A stretch of 64,000 bases of DNA from Hymenopus coronatus (Eukaryota > Arthropoda > Insecta > Mantodea > Hymenopodidae), in the NCBI GenBank assembly GCA_030762935.1, contig CM060881.1:98816001-98880000 (forward strand), in the 5' to 3' direction. The notes under the pieces are model-generated. The model worked only from the letters and a program-made list of their open reading frames with translations, did no database searches and was not told the DNA's origin. Numbering within the stretch: position 1 is the first letter of the stretch; each line of letters starts with the position of its first letter. Positions 22,193 to 34,009 of this stretch are shown one piece after another. Made by a program: the position numbers and the translations under genes.

Positions 22193-23128
22193 GAATAAAT
22201 CTTGTATTTACCCAAAAATTCGATATGGACATTTCACCGGTAATAGGCGTTTTTCGGCTCCCTGAATTAAAAAAAAAACTGATGTGTTCCATTCACATGA
22301 CTTTCTCTACTTCTGTGTAACAAATTACTGTTAATAAGCTTATTCTTCTATTTATTTCAAGCTAATTGAGAAAAAATTATCAGAAATAGTCTTCTTACTT
22401 GCTTCGTTGTAAGTAGAAACGAAATATGGGAGTATCATAGGCTAAAGTGAAGTCAAAAGCTGGTTACTAGGTGACTGAAGTTCCTTTGTTTGCATGGACA
22501 CGAATTGACAAATTCCTGTATGAGAAAAGTATAAGTTTTTCAAAGCTGAAACCAAAAACAAGGAATTTCTCAAAAACGATCAACTCCTCGAAAAAAATGT
22601 ATATAACATAAATTGTGTGTTTTAATGTGCTATACATTTTTTGTGTGGTAAGTTTTTGTCCATTTCTTACAGTTTAGCAGTTATGCAAAATTCATCCAGG
22701 AAAAAAAGGAGTCTTCAGAGGCTATTCCCAGAAAATTCAAGACATACATGTTATTTGTCACGTAAATACTTTATTATACAATATTTTAATCAAACTCGTT
22801 AGAGCCATTTTTGAGAAAATCAAAATTTTCGAAAAAAGATCCACGTAAAGGGTAGTTGGGGGTGGGAGGATTTTCTTAAAAATCTTCGTGTCGCATCCTT
22901 GGAAGATACCAAACTTAAATACTAAGTTTGGTATTTAACGGTCTTTTCGTTTTTGAGCTATGCTGTCCACAGACACACACACACACGGACTTTTTTCCAA
23001 ATTTTTTTTCTGGATTCAGGGGGACCCAAAACGTGTATTTCCGGTGAAATTTCGGTATCGAATTTTTGGGTGGAATATAATACCTTCTCTATACACTATG
23101 TACATAGTACGTGTAGAGAAAGTAAAAA
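22193..23128 (+). repeat. U repeat, composite with inverted tail at start
   Basis: An inverted tail fragment (22193-22268: acccaaaaattcgatatgg, catttcaccgg, ggctccctgaatt) meets the unit start ctgatgtgttccattcacat. The unit is full length and well preserved, with (AC)n at 22974-22986. It ends in a clear palindrome, acactatgtacatagtacgtg, and gagaaagtaaaaa. Confidence 0.9.
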
Positions 23129-23184
23129 GGGTCGATATATGAAACTTCGATGTGCATTAAATATAAACCAAAGGTGTTATAAAC

Positions 23185-23260
23185 ACGAAACTGTATTTCA
23201 GTTCATGCTTTCCAAAGATGCGATACGAAAATTATAAAGAAAATCCTTCTTCTGAAACTA
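23185..23260 (-). repeat. U repeat fragment (weak)
   Basis: Resemblance to the block aagtttggtatcttccaagg..gcgacacgaagatttt of U in reverse orientation (here tttccaaagatgcgatacg). It is short and diverged. Confidence 0.45.
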
Positions 23261-23754
23261 TGTTGTTGATCCAGATATCCACGTATTTTCACGCTATTAC
23301 TTGGAACCAGACTGTACCTGGGTTGTATGGTGTCTGAAATGACCAGTTAATAATGAAGCTGTTTTAGAAAGCAATAGTGAAGCAGGAATACTACCGAAAA
23401 CCATACAGAATAGCAGACGTAGGAGAGACTATTTGCTGTGAGGGTCCTGTCTTTAGGCAAATAGATTAATAGATCAATTGACAGGTATCTTAAATCATTT
23501 CTACGCAGAGGAGGTTACGGCAAGGAAGTATGCAAAGTCCTGTGCTAGTACGTGGCCTGATTTGTAGAGAAGTTTTAGGCTTGCCAAATACAACAGCAAA
23601 GGAATTTGGTCAAATTGAATTGGGAAGTATGGAAAGGAGTACTAATGGAGAGAGCTTTTAATATGTAAATATTAATTCTGGGTGGAAGTAATTGCTTAGA
23701 ATTTCAAGAAAAGAATTTAAGAAGAACTTTGTGGAGTTACAATATGCCAATAAC
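23261..23754. other. No gene recognised
   Basis: Of moderate base composition. Short open frames only, and no family recognised. Confidence 0.4.
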
Positions 23755-24575
23755 TTTGAAAAATCTGATGTATTCCATTCACATGATTTCTCTACAGCTC
23801 TGCAAAGAAATAATATTAAAAAGCTTATGCTTCTATTTACTTCACGCTAATCGAGAAAGAATTAGCAGAAATAATGCTATTACCTGATTCCTTGTAAGTA
23901 GAAGCGAAATAAGGGAGTAACATACGTTAAAGTGATAGTCAAAACTGGTTGCTATGTGACTGAAGTTTCCTTGTTTGTATGGACAGGAGTTGACAAATTC
24001 CTGTATGAGAAAAGTAAGTTTTTTTAAAGCTGAAACCAATAACAAGGAAAATCTCAGAAACGATCAACTACACCAAAAATGTATATAACATAAATTGTGT
24101 GCTTTAACGTGCTCTACATTTTTTGTGTTAAGTTTTTGTTCATCTCTTACGGTTTAGCAGTTATGCAAAATTCCGTAAAATTCATCCAGAATAGAGACCA
24201 TTCCCAGAAAATTCAAAATATACATTTTATTTGCCATGTAAATATCTTTAATATACGATATTTTAATCAAAATCGTTAGAACCATTTTTAGAAAATCAAA
24301 ACTTTCGAGAAAAGTTCCATGTAAAGGTTAGTTGGAAGGGGGGATTTTCTTGAAAATCTTTGTGTCGCATCCTTAGAAGATAACAAACCTGAATATCAAG
24401 TTTGGTTTTTAACGGACTTTTCGTTTTTGTGCTATGCTTTCTACAGACACAGACAGACAGACAGATAGACACACAGGCACATTTTACTAAAAATAACACA
24501 GGGGGTAACAAAACATATATTTCCGATGAAATCTTGGTATCGAATTTTTGGGTGCATTACAATACCTTCTCTTGC
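23755..24575 (+). repeat. U repeat copy, end replaced by Tc1 relic
   Basis: A full unit up to acaataccttctc, where the terminal palindrome should start. Instead the sequence changes abruptly at about 24575 into the 3' end of a Tc1 transposase. The AC tract is mixed with (gaca)n at 24448-24478. Confidence 0.9.
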
Positions 24576-25476
24576 TGCCACCAGGTTGGAAAGGAGTTCT
24601 TGAAGTACAACGTTCCATTCCTCCAGCGCTGTTGACAATTGTTAGTTGATCGTTGGGTCATTGGACGTGCTGCAATGCTTCTGCCCAAAGCATCCCGCAC
24701 ATGTTCAATGGGATTTAAATCGGGGGAACAGGCGGGTCAGTTCGTTCGCCGAATTCCCTCTCGTCCGAAAAGATCTTCCACCTGCGCTTTTAGATGCAGT
24801 TGCGCATTATCATCCATAAAAATGTAGTCAGAACCGACTGCACCTCTTAAGAGTTGCACATGGGGAAGTAGTACAATAACATAATAGCGTTGACAGTGAG
24901 CGATCCGTGTTCAAAGATTTGGAGGTCGGTAAGTCCATACAACATTATACTTCCCCACACTATAACACCCGCACCACCTAAACGATCATATTCAAGGGTG
25001 CCAGATGAGGGTACGTCGAGAATAAACACTCAGATGAATCTGCTCTCATCCGAGAAGAGCACGCGACCTCATTCCTCATTGGTCCAATTACAGTGCTCTT
25101 GGGATCTTTGCAAACGGATGTGAGGATGTCAATAGAATACAACACACTGACCGTCAGGCAAAGAGACCACCTCTATGCAGTCGCCGTGGCACTGTGTGTC
25201 GTGAGATTGCATGCTTAGCAGCCCTTTTAAATGTGGTTGCAATTATACCCCTTGTTTGGAGTGGATCCCTTCTTGCCTGCTACACAATGTAGCGGTCATC
25301 TGCTGCTGATGTTGGCCGTGGTCTATCACCTCCTCTGTTGGGACAGTAATATCCCCATGCACGGGAAACAATGCTGTGAGTAGTACCAAACTACCAGACA
25401 ACACTCCTCACACTTCGTCCTTCTTCCAGTTTCGCGATTATTCTTCCCCTATGATGTCATCCAAATTACGGACCAT
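24576..25476 (-). pseudogene. Tc1-family transposase pseudogene
   Basis: It runs on the minus strand from a plausible start (MVRNLDDIIGEE, ATG at 25476) through the N-terminal helix-turn-helix (IAKLEEGRSVRSVV..FGTTHSIVSRAW). DRPRPTSAADDRYIV and TVPRRLHRGGLFARRP follow. All three catalytic positions are visible: D in VLFSDESRF, D in MDDNAQLH, and E in SPDLNPIEHVRDALGR. VWGSIMLYGLTDLQIF lies between the first and second. Several in-frame stops and frameshifts separate these blocks, and the C-terminal end is cut where U sequence begins, so it is inactive. A full Tc1 transposase is about 340 residues, and roughly 300 are represented here. The assignment is by recalled family motifs. Confidence 0.9.
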
Positions 25477-25581
25477 CTGTAAAGAACAATAGTACAGTGT
25501 ACTATAACATCTTGTTGATTCCTACCCACTGTCCTGTCTTGTTTCTTCAACTACCACTGTTGAGGGACCATACCCATTTGG

Positions 25582-25723
25582 TGGACAAAGCGGTGCAGAG
25601 GCGCGGGTTCTCCGGTTATCCCCGTAATCCTATTTCACCGGTGCTCCATCTTCATTCCATGTATCATCAGTTACCTGCGGTGCCATTTGTAGTAAAAGTG
25701 GGCGTTAAACACTTTAAAAAAAT
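25582..25723 (+). mobile_element. 5'-truncated SINE-B with TSD
   Basis: The SINE-B body from tggacaaagcggtgcagagg to gtgggcgttaaac plus a short A-run. The tRNA-like head is missing. Flanks are ccatttgg at 25574-25581 and 25724-25731, an 8-bp duplication, so truncation happened at insertion. Confidence 0.85.
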
Positions 25724-25787
25724 CCATTTGGCAGTACAGTCTTGCTGCATTCACTCATTAATGTCATGCTAATTTATTCATTTGAGT

Positions 25788-25788
<1 letters not shown>

Positions 25789-25831
<43 letters not shown>
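25789..25831 (+). repeat. (ATT)n microsatellite
   Basis: About 14 perfect attatt units. It lies outside any U copy. Confidence 0.95.
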
Positions 25832-25949
25832 ACATGAGTGTTTCAGATATTAAATTAAACCTGGACTGATGTATAGCTTTGTATGGTTGCTTACTACAAA
25901 TAAAGAAATAAAACAAGATATAATATTAATATACGCTGGTAAGAAAATT

Positions 25950-26745
25950 GAGAGACATCTCTGCAATAAATTATTTTTAAAAAGTTTATGCTTATATTTA
26001 CTTCCTGCTAATCGAGAAAAAATTAGCAGAAATAGTCTTGTTACTTGCTTACTTGTAAGTAGAAGTGAAATGAGAAAGTACCGTAGGTTAAAGTGATAGT
26101 CAAAAGCTGTATAAGTTTTTATAGCTGAAACCAAAAACAAGGAATATCTCAAAAACAATCAACTCCACGAAAAACATGTTTATAACATAAATTGTGCGTT
26201 TTAAAGTGCCCTACAGTTTTTGTGTGGTGAGTTTTTGTTCATCTCTTACGGTTTAGCAGTTATGCAAAATTTCGTAACATTGACCCAGAATAAAGTATTC
26301 TTCAGAGATTATTCCCAGAAAATTCAAATTATACATTTATTGTCAGCTAAATATCTTTAATATATATTTTAATCAAAATCATTAGAGCCATTTTTTAGAA
26401 AATCAACATTTTCGAAAAAAGTTCTATGTAAAGAGTAGTTTGGGGTGGGGGTATTTTTCTCAAAATCTTCGTGTCGCATCCCTGGAAGATACTAACCTTA
26501 AATACCAAGTTTGGTGTTTTACTGACTTTTCGTTTTTGAGTTATCGTGTTCACAGACTCACGGACGCACTGACACACGGACACACACACATACACACACG
26601 GACCTTTTTCTGAAAATACTTTTTTTTTTTATACAGGGGACCCTAAAACATATATTTCCGGTGAAATCTCGGTACCGAATTTTTTGGTGGAGTGCAATAC
26701 CTTCTCTATACACTGTGTACATAGTTCGTATAGTGAAAGTAAAAA
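25950..26745 (+). repeat. U repeat copy, well preserved
   Basis: It starts at gagagacatctctgcaataaa, a few bases inside the unit. It carries the full core, a mixed AC tract (26553-26600) and an intact tail with the palindrome acactgtgtacatagttcg. The reverse strand shows the long open frame shared with other copies of this subfamily. Confidence 0.9.
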
Positions 26746-26749
26746 TCGG

Positions 26750-27300
26750 TTGATATATTTAATACCGTGCATAATTGGGGCAGTGTGCCATGAGATAGTA
26801 CCAATAGCGTAATATCGGTATTCCAAGTAGTCGGGGCTTATAGAAGAAGATGAAACTTTTTGTCATATTGTCTTCTCTGAGCAACCAAGACGCAAACACC
26901 CTTTTACTGAATTTATAATTACTTTCCATGATCTACTGGGCAATATGCTGCTTCAAAGTTCTTAACACCTGCTCATCAAATGCATGCAAGTAGCTTATGG
27001 GTTCAACACGCCAGGTAATAAATAATACATGAAAAGTAGATGAGAGAAGCTAACGTATCGTAAAGTATTAACGTACAGTCACTTATTTCAGTTATGGAAG
27101 TCACATTAAGTCGTGGTTTATTACCTATGATACAAAGACTGCATAAAATGTTGCATGCAACTCTCTCGTGGAAATTATCGCACGAACGACAATGACACAG
27201 TGCCACAATCATCGAGTTTATCATTTGTTTCCTAAAGTACCATTACTTGCTCTCATCCCTAAATCTTTCAGATGCTTCCATGCCTGTAGAAAGGTTATGA
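26750..27300. other. Start of U-free stretch, nothing recognised
   Basis: From here to about 33050 no U copy is seen, the longest such gap apart from 55.7-61.5 kb. No gene is recognised in this part. Confidence 0.4.
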
Positions 27301-27324
27301 TGTAACGTGATATAAACCATTTAA

Positions 27325-27650
27325 AACGATCGTGACGTCATGCACGCTAATGCTTCCCAACTGTTACGGATTAAGATTTGTAAGTATGAGGGACATAACT
27401 CATGTGCCATACCGGTGTCTTTGAAATTTCCATTTCAATGGGAGGCAGCCGTACTGCGTGGTGGAATGACCCCCGAATGACCTCTAGGAGGATGGCGGCG
27501 GCGGTGGGGGAGCACGCCGGTGGACAGTGAAGGAAGACGGGTCTTCCTTCCGTCAGTCTTACCTGTGAGCTTCAAGAGAGTGGAGTGTGAAAGTGTGTTT
27601 GGTGTTGGTGTGTAAAGTTTTCCGAGGATATGTCGGTGGCTCTTCAATAG
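27325..27650 (+). promoter_or_regulatory. Candidate promoter and first exon
   Basis: A perfect CRE palindrome TGACGTCA lies at 27333-27340. About 150 bp downstream is a GC- and CpG-rich patch (27440-27545) that stands out from the AT-rich window. It contains gaggatggcggcggcggtgg (27488-27507), which starts a 12-codon frame (ATG at 27492). The sequence then runs to caatag/gtaagtg, an excellent splice donor with the intron starting at 27651. This arrangement is what a housekeeping-type promoter with a mostly non-coding first exon looks like. No protein evidence supports it, and a decayed GC-rich repeat is the alternative. Confidence 0.35.
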
Positions 27651-27654
27651 GTAA

Positions 27655-28435
27655 GTGTTCCTTTAGTGGCACTATACAATATTTTAGAATACCAATGGTT
27701 ACTCCTCGTCCTCAGGAGTTAACTTCTAGGAAAACAGAAGTAGCCGGTCTTCTATGGTCTCAAATCTTCGACGCTCTAATCTAAGCGTTACCATTAGCAA
27801 TGAATTTAATGATCTACCGGCTACAGCGTGTAATGCAAAAGTCAAAATACCAAAAGAATGATTATCAGGAGCACTCATAATGTTGTTCAACATTATTCGC
27901 CCGGCAAAATTCAAATTCTGAACCGCAATCGAGAACTTTATTGAGGAGATCTATGAATTACTCCTTAGTTCATTTCTACTAATCATTTAGATTCTCAAAC
28001 TTAAAATTGATGATTTTTCTCAGCAGTATATAAAAGTATTGTAGAACAGAAATTGAATGGGTACTCTATCAATGTTTAAAATATAAATTACACGCTTCGA
28101 TCTACCGCAAAACCGCAATACATTCTTTGCGAGTTTGGCTAGCTTAAGTTGCATTGGGAGTGAAATTGCAAATTTCAATTTATTTGTATACACTACGATT
28201 GCATTACTGTTAAATTAATATGAATACCAAATTTCATTCAATTGGAATGGAAGATATAAGTTGTTTCATCAATTTTATTATGGAAACATATTGTTTATCA
28301 CAATGTTCCGCCCTCAAAATTTGGACAACTTTTAATTGAATCGTTTAATTGCACATAAAAGCTTCATGCGGTGATATTTAAATACCATTAATTACCGAAT
28401 TATGACATTTTAAAAATATATTTTAAACTGTTTAA
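27655..28435. other. No gene recognised (possible intron)
   Basis: AT-rich, with no repeat family recognised. It could be intron if 27325-27650 is a real first exon. Confidence 0.35.
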
Positions 28436-28439
28436 CCAT

Positions 28440-28840
28440 TTTTTTCTAAATATTTTTTTTCAAAAATTGTTAATAGGGTTAGGATAATGTTGCGCCTATA
28501 ATATTACAATTGTTACTTCTGCACATTCAGGGAAATGTTATATGCATTTTTTTTATATTTTGTATTTAACTGAGACGCATGAAACATTTTGAAAGTGTGA
28601 AACTGTAGCTGTTTTGTGAAATAGTATACTAGCAAATAAGTGTATTGTACGGTTTTTAAATGACTGTAGAGTCCGAAAATCAATCAACATATCAAAGTCA
28701 ACATATCGATGGGGAACAATCAATCTGTATGGAATAATCAAATTGCCCAAATGCTCTAAACATAAATTATTATAAAACTTTTTCTTTTTCCCCGTAGTCA
28801 AAATTTCACTTCACTTCCAGTGTCTTTTAAGGAGAGCTGT
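28440..28840 (+). repeat. Dispersed repeat H, copy 1
   Basis: Colinear with 51280-51610. Shared blocks are gttaggata, gtgaaatagtatactagcaa, gtgtattgtacggtttttaaatg and aatttcacttcacttccagtg, in the same order with diverged spacers. No coding capacity is seen. It is an unknown family, or an ancient duplication. Confidence 0.65.
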
Positions 28841-28844
28841 ATAA

Positions 28845-30680
28845 TGAGAATAAACTTTGTAATTTTATTGAAAAGACACCATTTTGTTTGGTTATAGCAT
28901 ATTATTAGGCTACTTGGTGGTTTCGAGAACGCGCAGATGGGTTACCTGTTTAAGATCTGAGTATTGCTATTTTATTCCTATGTATGCTAGAATAAATAGG
29001 CGATTATTTTTGGTACTTGTAATGGTTGACTTTTATCTGTTGTGATAAAATTGCGGTTAGCTAGTTCAATTCATCATTTAAATTACCAGACGCAAGATTA
29101 TACATTTCTATGGTTAGTACATTATCTAAGAAATGGCACTGTTTTGCTTAGTGCTATCTCACAACATAACGAATAGCATACGCCAATGCTTATTTTAGGA
29201 TCAATGAACCTTAAATCATTACTTTATGTACATAGCTTATAGGCATTAAAATACAAAGACTCAACCCCTGCGTTGAACAAGAGGCTACGAATATTTCAAC
29301 CGTCAAACGCTTCCGAGAGGCAGCTCTTCCGAGTACCTTCCTTTTACATTCCAATGTGTTAAATTAGTTATTCATTTTAGATCAAAAATTTCCTCATATT
29401 TTATACTGGGTAATGAGGATTGCTTTGTTTTAGCTTGTTTCCATGTTAATTTGTTTTATGAAAATATATGAAACAGTTGACTCGCGGTATATTATTCCGA
29501 ACAAGTATTTGTTGTGTAATAATACACCCCAAAAATATCGATTTTATTTAAGTATTCCACTATATATATATCATATAATCGATCGTACTGATCGATTATG
29601 TTGCCTTTATAGAAAATGACTGAGAAAACTAAACTTTAAAGCTATATTTACATTTATCTACGTGAAATTTTAAAGTTACTTGGATGGTTTAAGTTGTTTT
29701 AATGCTATAAATATATCTATATTTAATAAACAGAAGAAATTGAGTAGTAAACATTAAAATGGTTTAATTTCGTCTTCTAGATTGCCAAGAGAAGAATAAA
29801 ATATGATATAATTGCTTATTTTCATAGTGTCCATCCCTTCGACGAAATAATCGAACTACTAAGCATGAATAATAGATAGTAACTCCGGGATTTATTTTGA
29901 TATATTATTACTGTAAAATAACTTTAGATAAATATGAGCTATATTTATTGCAATAGTGTTTTTTGGGTAAAAATCTCAAATATCGTTCCATTTTATACAC
30001 TTAATATCAACATTCGTAATTATTTATTAGTTAAACTTACAGTATTAATGACTCGGAGGAACAACCACTGAAGTATAAGTGTTCGAATGTGACAAGAACA
30101 TGTGTATCTCATAACACATTAAGCTCATTTAATTAATACATTTGTATGAAGACTTTATAATACGTTCTTATTGTAAGATATGAAACTGAAGTGCATTCTT
30201 TTAAATGTAAATGTTCTGAAGTTGAGAGCATTTAAACAGTTGAGTTAAGTCAACATTTTAACTAACATGTGACTTCTCGTATTTTTCTGCACTAAACTCA
30301 CAACATACTGATTATATCTACAGTTTCATTTGACAAAATATATAAAGACTAAGTTATCTCGAAAGAAAATATTAAATGGGGTTTCATTACACATTTTCAC
30401 GATTTAAACAAAGCTTAAAGAAGAAAAATGATTCAAACAGAACAAATATATTTATTGAATGAAAATATGTTACTGCTAAGTATAACAACTGGAGCTATAC
30501 CACTCGCAATGTTTGTTGATACTAAGGACTCTCAACATGTTCTTAAAATCCAAAAATTACACTCGTAACATCGAAAAAAGTGTGTATTTAATAACCGTCG
30601 TCTCCTACTAGAGAGCATTAAAGTTTCAGCTATATCCACCACGTGGTTTTGTTGCCATAGATGATTGAATCGACAATCTT
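28845..30680. other. No gene recognised; AT-rich
   Basis: A long stretch without U, SINE or transposase matches. A palindromic patch occurs at 29563-29600 (tatatatatatcatataatcg, gatcgtactgatcgat). Confidence 0.4.
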
Positions 30681-30695
30681 GTGCTTCTTTAGAAA

Positions 30696-30936
30696 GATGG
30701 GGGGAAAAGTGAGTTTCGTGCGGTGATTAAACACTTCTATTTAAAAGCCTTAAAACTAAAAGAGCTAACAGCCGACGTGAATGAAGTTCATGGCACATCT
30801 GCTCCAGCGTTTGCAACAATTTACAATTGTATAAATGAGTTTAAACGTGACCGTACATCCACAAATGATGAACATCGTCCCATACATCCAGTAGTAGTGA
30901 CTTCCTCCGAAATCATTGACAAAATTTAGGATATGG
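30696..30936 (+). pseudogene. Mariner transposase N-terminal fragment
   Basis: The + strand reads GGKSEFRAVIKHFYLKALKL, KELTADVNEVHGTSAPAFAT, INEFKRDRTS and TSSEIIDKI. This matches the start of a mariner subgroup whose proteins open with EFRaVIKyf and continue through a vyGdsapsfsTi..W...FKrGRtS pattern into a linker ending in I.dkI.dmVl. The tryptophan expected before the FKR motif is absent here (CINEFKRDR). A stop at 30927-30929 interrupts DKI..DMVL. The catalytic domain is missing, and the sequence turns over into the opposed fragment immediately afterwards. Dead. Confidence 0.75.
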
Positions 30937-30944
30937 TATTGAGT

Positions 30945-31125
30945 ATTTACCTGTCGTAGTAATCATTTCTTCACTGAAACGTTTATGTCATTCAAAATCT
31001 GAGTTTTCTTCATCGCTGCTTCACCATAAGCTTTTTCTTTATCATTCTCAATGTCTCTGAGGGATATTTGTCTAGCAAAACCCAAAACTCTATGTTCAAA
31101 CGTGTTCCGTTGCCGACATTATGAA
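30945..31125 (-). pseudogene. Second mariner N-terminal fragment, opposed
   Basis: The minus strand gives TRLNIEFWVLLDKYPSETLR, then after a frameshift KAYGEAAMKKTQ, then a stop where tryptophan is expected, and HKRFSEEM. This is the N-terminal helix-turn-helix block of a different mariner group (KfcVKLgKs..ETl.mi..AYGe.amk.tq..eWhkRF). It converges on the + strand fragment ending at 30936, so two N-termini point at each other with catalytic domains lost from both. Confidence 0.7.
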
Positions 31126-31129
31126 ATGC

Positions 31130-32965
31130 GATAAACGACCATGCATACCAATAAAAACTAGTTGTCAAGCAAAGGGAACAATCATTATTAGCTTGAAAAC
31201 TGAAATGGAGTGTCGTCATGGCGTTACCAACACCAAAGAATAAAATATCCTTTACTTTCGTATACATTAAAGAGAAAATAAAGGATTCCTGGGACTTTTT
31301 GAATCTAGGGTTATATCATTTACTTGAATTCATTGCATAGCACTGTCTTTACCAGTACCTTAAGCAAGTTTCTTTAGTTTCACGGAAACAAAACATTGCA
31401 AATTGGCTACAACAATTTCCAAACAATTTCAAATCAGGTGTGACAATCTTGTTTCAACAGTATTTCAGTGATAGTCAAAATTACACGGTCTGTGAAGTGA
31501 ATTGGTCAATGCACAATCCCTGGCCTGAATGAGATAGTTGGAATAATTGATACCAACTGCTGGTTTGTACAAATACATCAAGATTTTATCCTATTGATGA
31601 TATTACATCTTCACTTATATGATTAACTGTTAAAAATCAGTGATAACGTAAATATATACATTTAGTTTAAAGAGATTATTTAAGGTGCGTTTAAAAACAA
31701 TAACAATTAAAATTACCTGTGCTAATTATATATTTTTTTATTTCCTCAAATCAAAGTGATTCCAGTCTATGCCAGAGAACAGTGCGCGAACAAATTAATA
31801 AAATGTGCATTTAAAATATATTTCAAGAAGTAAAGTATAAGGCTGTATTTGAAATTTCAAAGTGACTGAGTTTGAGAGATAAACACTAAAATGAAAAACA
31901 ATTTTTAAGCTGCTTTTTTTACACAATGCGACACAGATTTCTATTTAAATTAAACTTAAATAAATATTATTTAAATTTATAAGATTCGAAATGAAAGTCC
32001 TGGTTGCATTTTTCTGATCCTGCAACTCTTTTGGAAATAATTTGGGAAATTGTAAAGCAAATAAATACAGTTTTTCCAACAAAAGTATTAACTAGGATAT
32101 GCTGAAAACCTTTAAAATATAATTATTAGTCTTCCATACTTGGACGGTGTACATTCTTTTTTTCCATCCTGCGTTCACAGCTACGTGCGTTCACAACATT
32201 CAACACTATGAATTTGCTTGTCTGCAAATTAAACAATATATTCAAACCTGGATCCCTTATTCTGTAAGTAGCGAATTTCAAAATAGTATCTTATTCAAGT
32301 AAATGAGTGACAGCCATAAACTCGGGCATTTACAGGACTTCACCAGGTGGAGTTGGTGCCCTCCAATTCTTAGCTTGAAGCTTTTGCCACCTACAATTCC
32401 TAATTATTACTTTAGATTCATATTTTGAATTCTACGCCTCTACGAAAAGGCTCCTATATAAAAAGAATGTTGACTATATTGTGACATTAATCTTGCAGAT
32501 TGAGTAGGGATTGGTTATACTGAAAAATACATCTAAAACATCAAAAACATTCGTATTTCGGCTTTAACCTTCATCAGATTCCTTTCATCCCCGAAAGAGG
32601 AAAAAAAGAGTAAAGTTTTAAGTTGTAACGGCTGAATTTAGGTTTGTCTTCCACCCAACGATCAGCTGCATGATAGTATATGAGGCGCTGGTAATAAACT
32701 TTGCCCGCACCGAAGCTACAAGCATTTCTGTGCAAGACCACACTAAAGATATCTTAACATACATTTAACGTCGCGAAGACATTTTAAGCCACAATTACGT
32801 TTCTTTTACCCCCCGTACGCCTCAAAATAAAACACCAGAAATATATGTTACACATTTATGTACGTTTTTCGTTTATTTAATATTAAACACTGATATATTT
32901 AGGAATGAAGTATTATTAGAGCCTCTTTCTAATTTGTAAATACTTTTCTTATCAAATGTTGGTCT
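31130..32965. other. No gene recognised
   Basis: AT-rich DNA. No transposon end or SINE head is recognised. The short open frames are not convincing. Confidence 0.4.
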
Positions 32966-32967
32966 AT

Positions 32968-32969
<2 letters not shown>

Positions 32970-33015
<46 letters not shown>
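32970..33015 (+). repeat. (GA)n microsatellite
   Basis: About 21 gag/aga dinucleotide units plus imperfect gagggagaggga. It lies just upstream of a U copy. Confidence 0.95.
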
Positions 33016-33024
<9 letters not shown>

Positions 33025-33057
33025 AAAGCCGAGACACGGGCAGTTTTATTTTCAATC

Positions 33058-33953
33058 TAATTTTAATAAAAAATGTGATGTGTTCCGTTCACATAACTTT
33101 TTTAGCTGTTCCACAAACATACATTAGGCTAAATCTAAGTGTAAACTTTAAAAGCTGGTTTCTATGTGAAACAATAGAGGTTCGGTTCGCTTTGCATGGT
33201 ACCGTTTGAGAAAGGTTAAATAGTTAAAAATTGAAACCAATAAAAATGAATATCTCGAAAACGGTCAACTCTAGAAGAAAAACGTATATGTGATAAATTA
33301 TGTGTTTTAACGAGATCTACATTTTTTTTTGCAGTTTTTGTATAACTCTTACGGTTTACCAGGTATGCAAAATTCTGCAACTAAGAGCTCTCCAGAGGCT
33401 ATTCCCAGAAAATTCAAAATATATATTTTATTTTTGATGTGAATATTTTTAATATATTTTAATCAAAATCGTTAGAGCCATTTTTCAGAAATAGAAAATA
33501 TTCGAAGTTCTTTAACATATCAGTAAATCTACTGACATAGGGTTTAAGTCTGCTTTTAAGCACATTTAAAAACCATCGCTGTGGGTTGGATTTGAGCCCG
33601 TGACCTTTGAGTTCAGAAGGCTAGCGCCTTACCTACTGAACTATCCAGATCGACAAAATGTTCCATGTAAAGGGTAGGTGGGGGTGGGGATACTTTCTTG
33701 AAAATTTTGTCGCATCCTTGGAAGACACTGAACTTAAATATAAAGTTTGGTATTTAACCGACTTATCGTTTCTGAGCTACGCTGTCCACGGACACAGACA
33801 AAACGCGAACCTTCCTCTAAAAATGCTAGTTTTCAGGCTCAGGGGACTTAAAAACATTTTATGTTCGTTGAAATCTCGATATCGAATTTTGGGTGGAATA
33901 CAATATCTTTTCTATCCAATATTTACATTGTACATAGGAGCTAGAGAAAGTAA
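33058..33953 (+). repeat. U repeat copy interrupted by SINE-E
   Basis: It starts aaaaatgtgatgtgttccgt and has a shortened first third. The core is interrupted at 33509-33654. The unit then continues from aaatgttccatgtaaagggt to gctagagaaagtaaaaag. It forms the left arm of an inverted pair with 34010-34858. Confidence 0.9.
33509..33654 (-). mobile_element. tRNA-derived SINE-E inside U
   Basis: The minus strand has a good tRNA-like head: gatctggatagttcagtagg (box A), ccttctgaac as an anticodon-arm-like stretch, and gggctcaaatccaaccc (box B). The remainder is a short tail (atttactgatatg). It interrupts an otherwise continuous U core. The target duplication is not clear to me. It could be mistaken for a tRNA gene, but the T-arm stem is imperfect. 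Confidence 0.7.
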
Positions 33954-34009
33954 AAAGTCCCAGCTCTAACTGTAACATCAATGAGACAATGGCCCCATTG
34001 TGAGTCACG

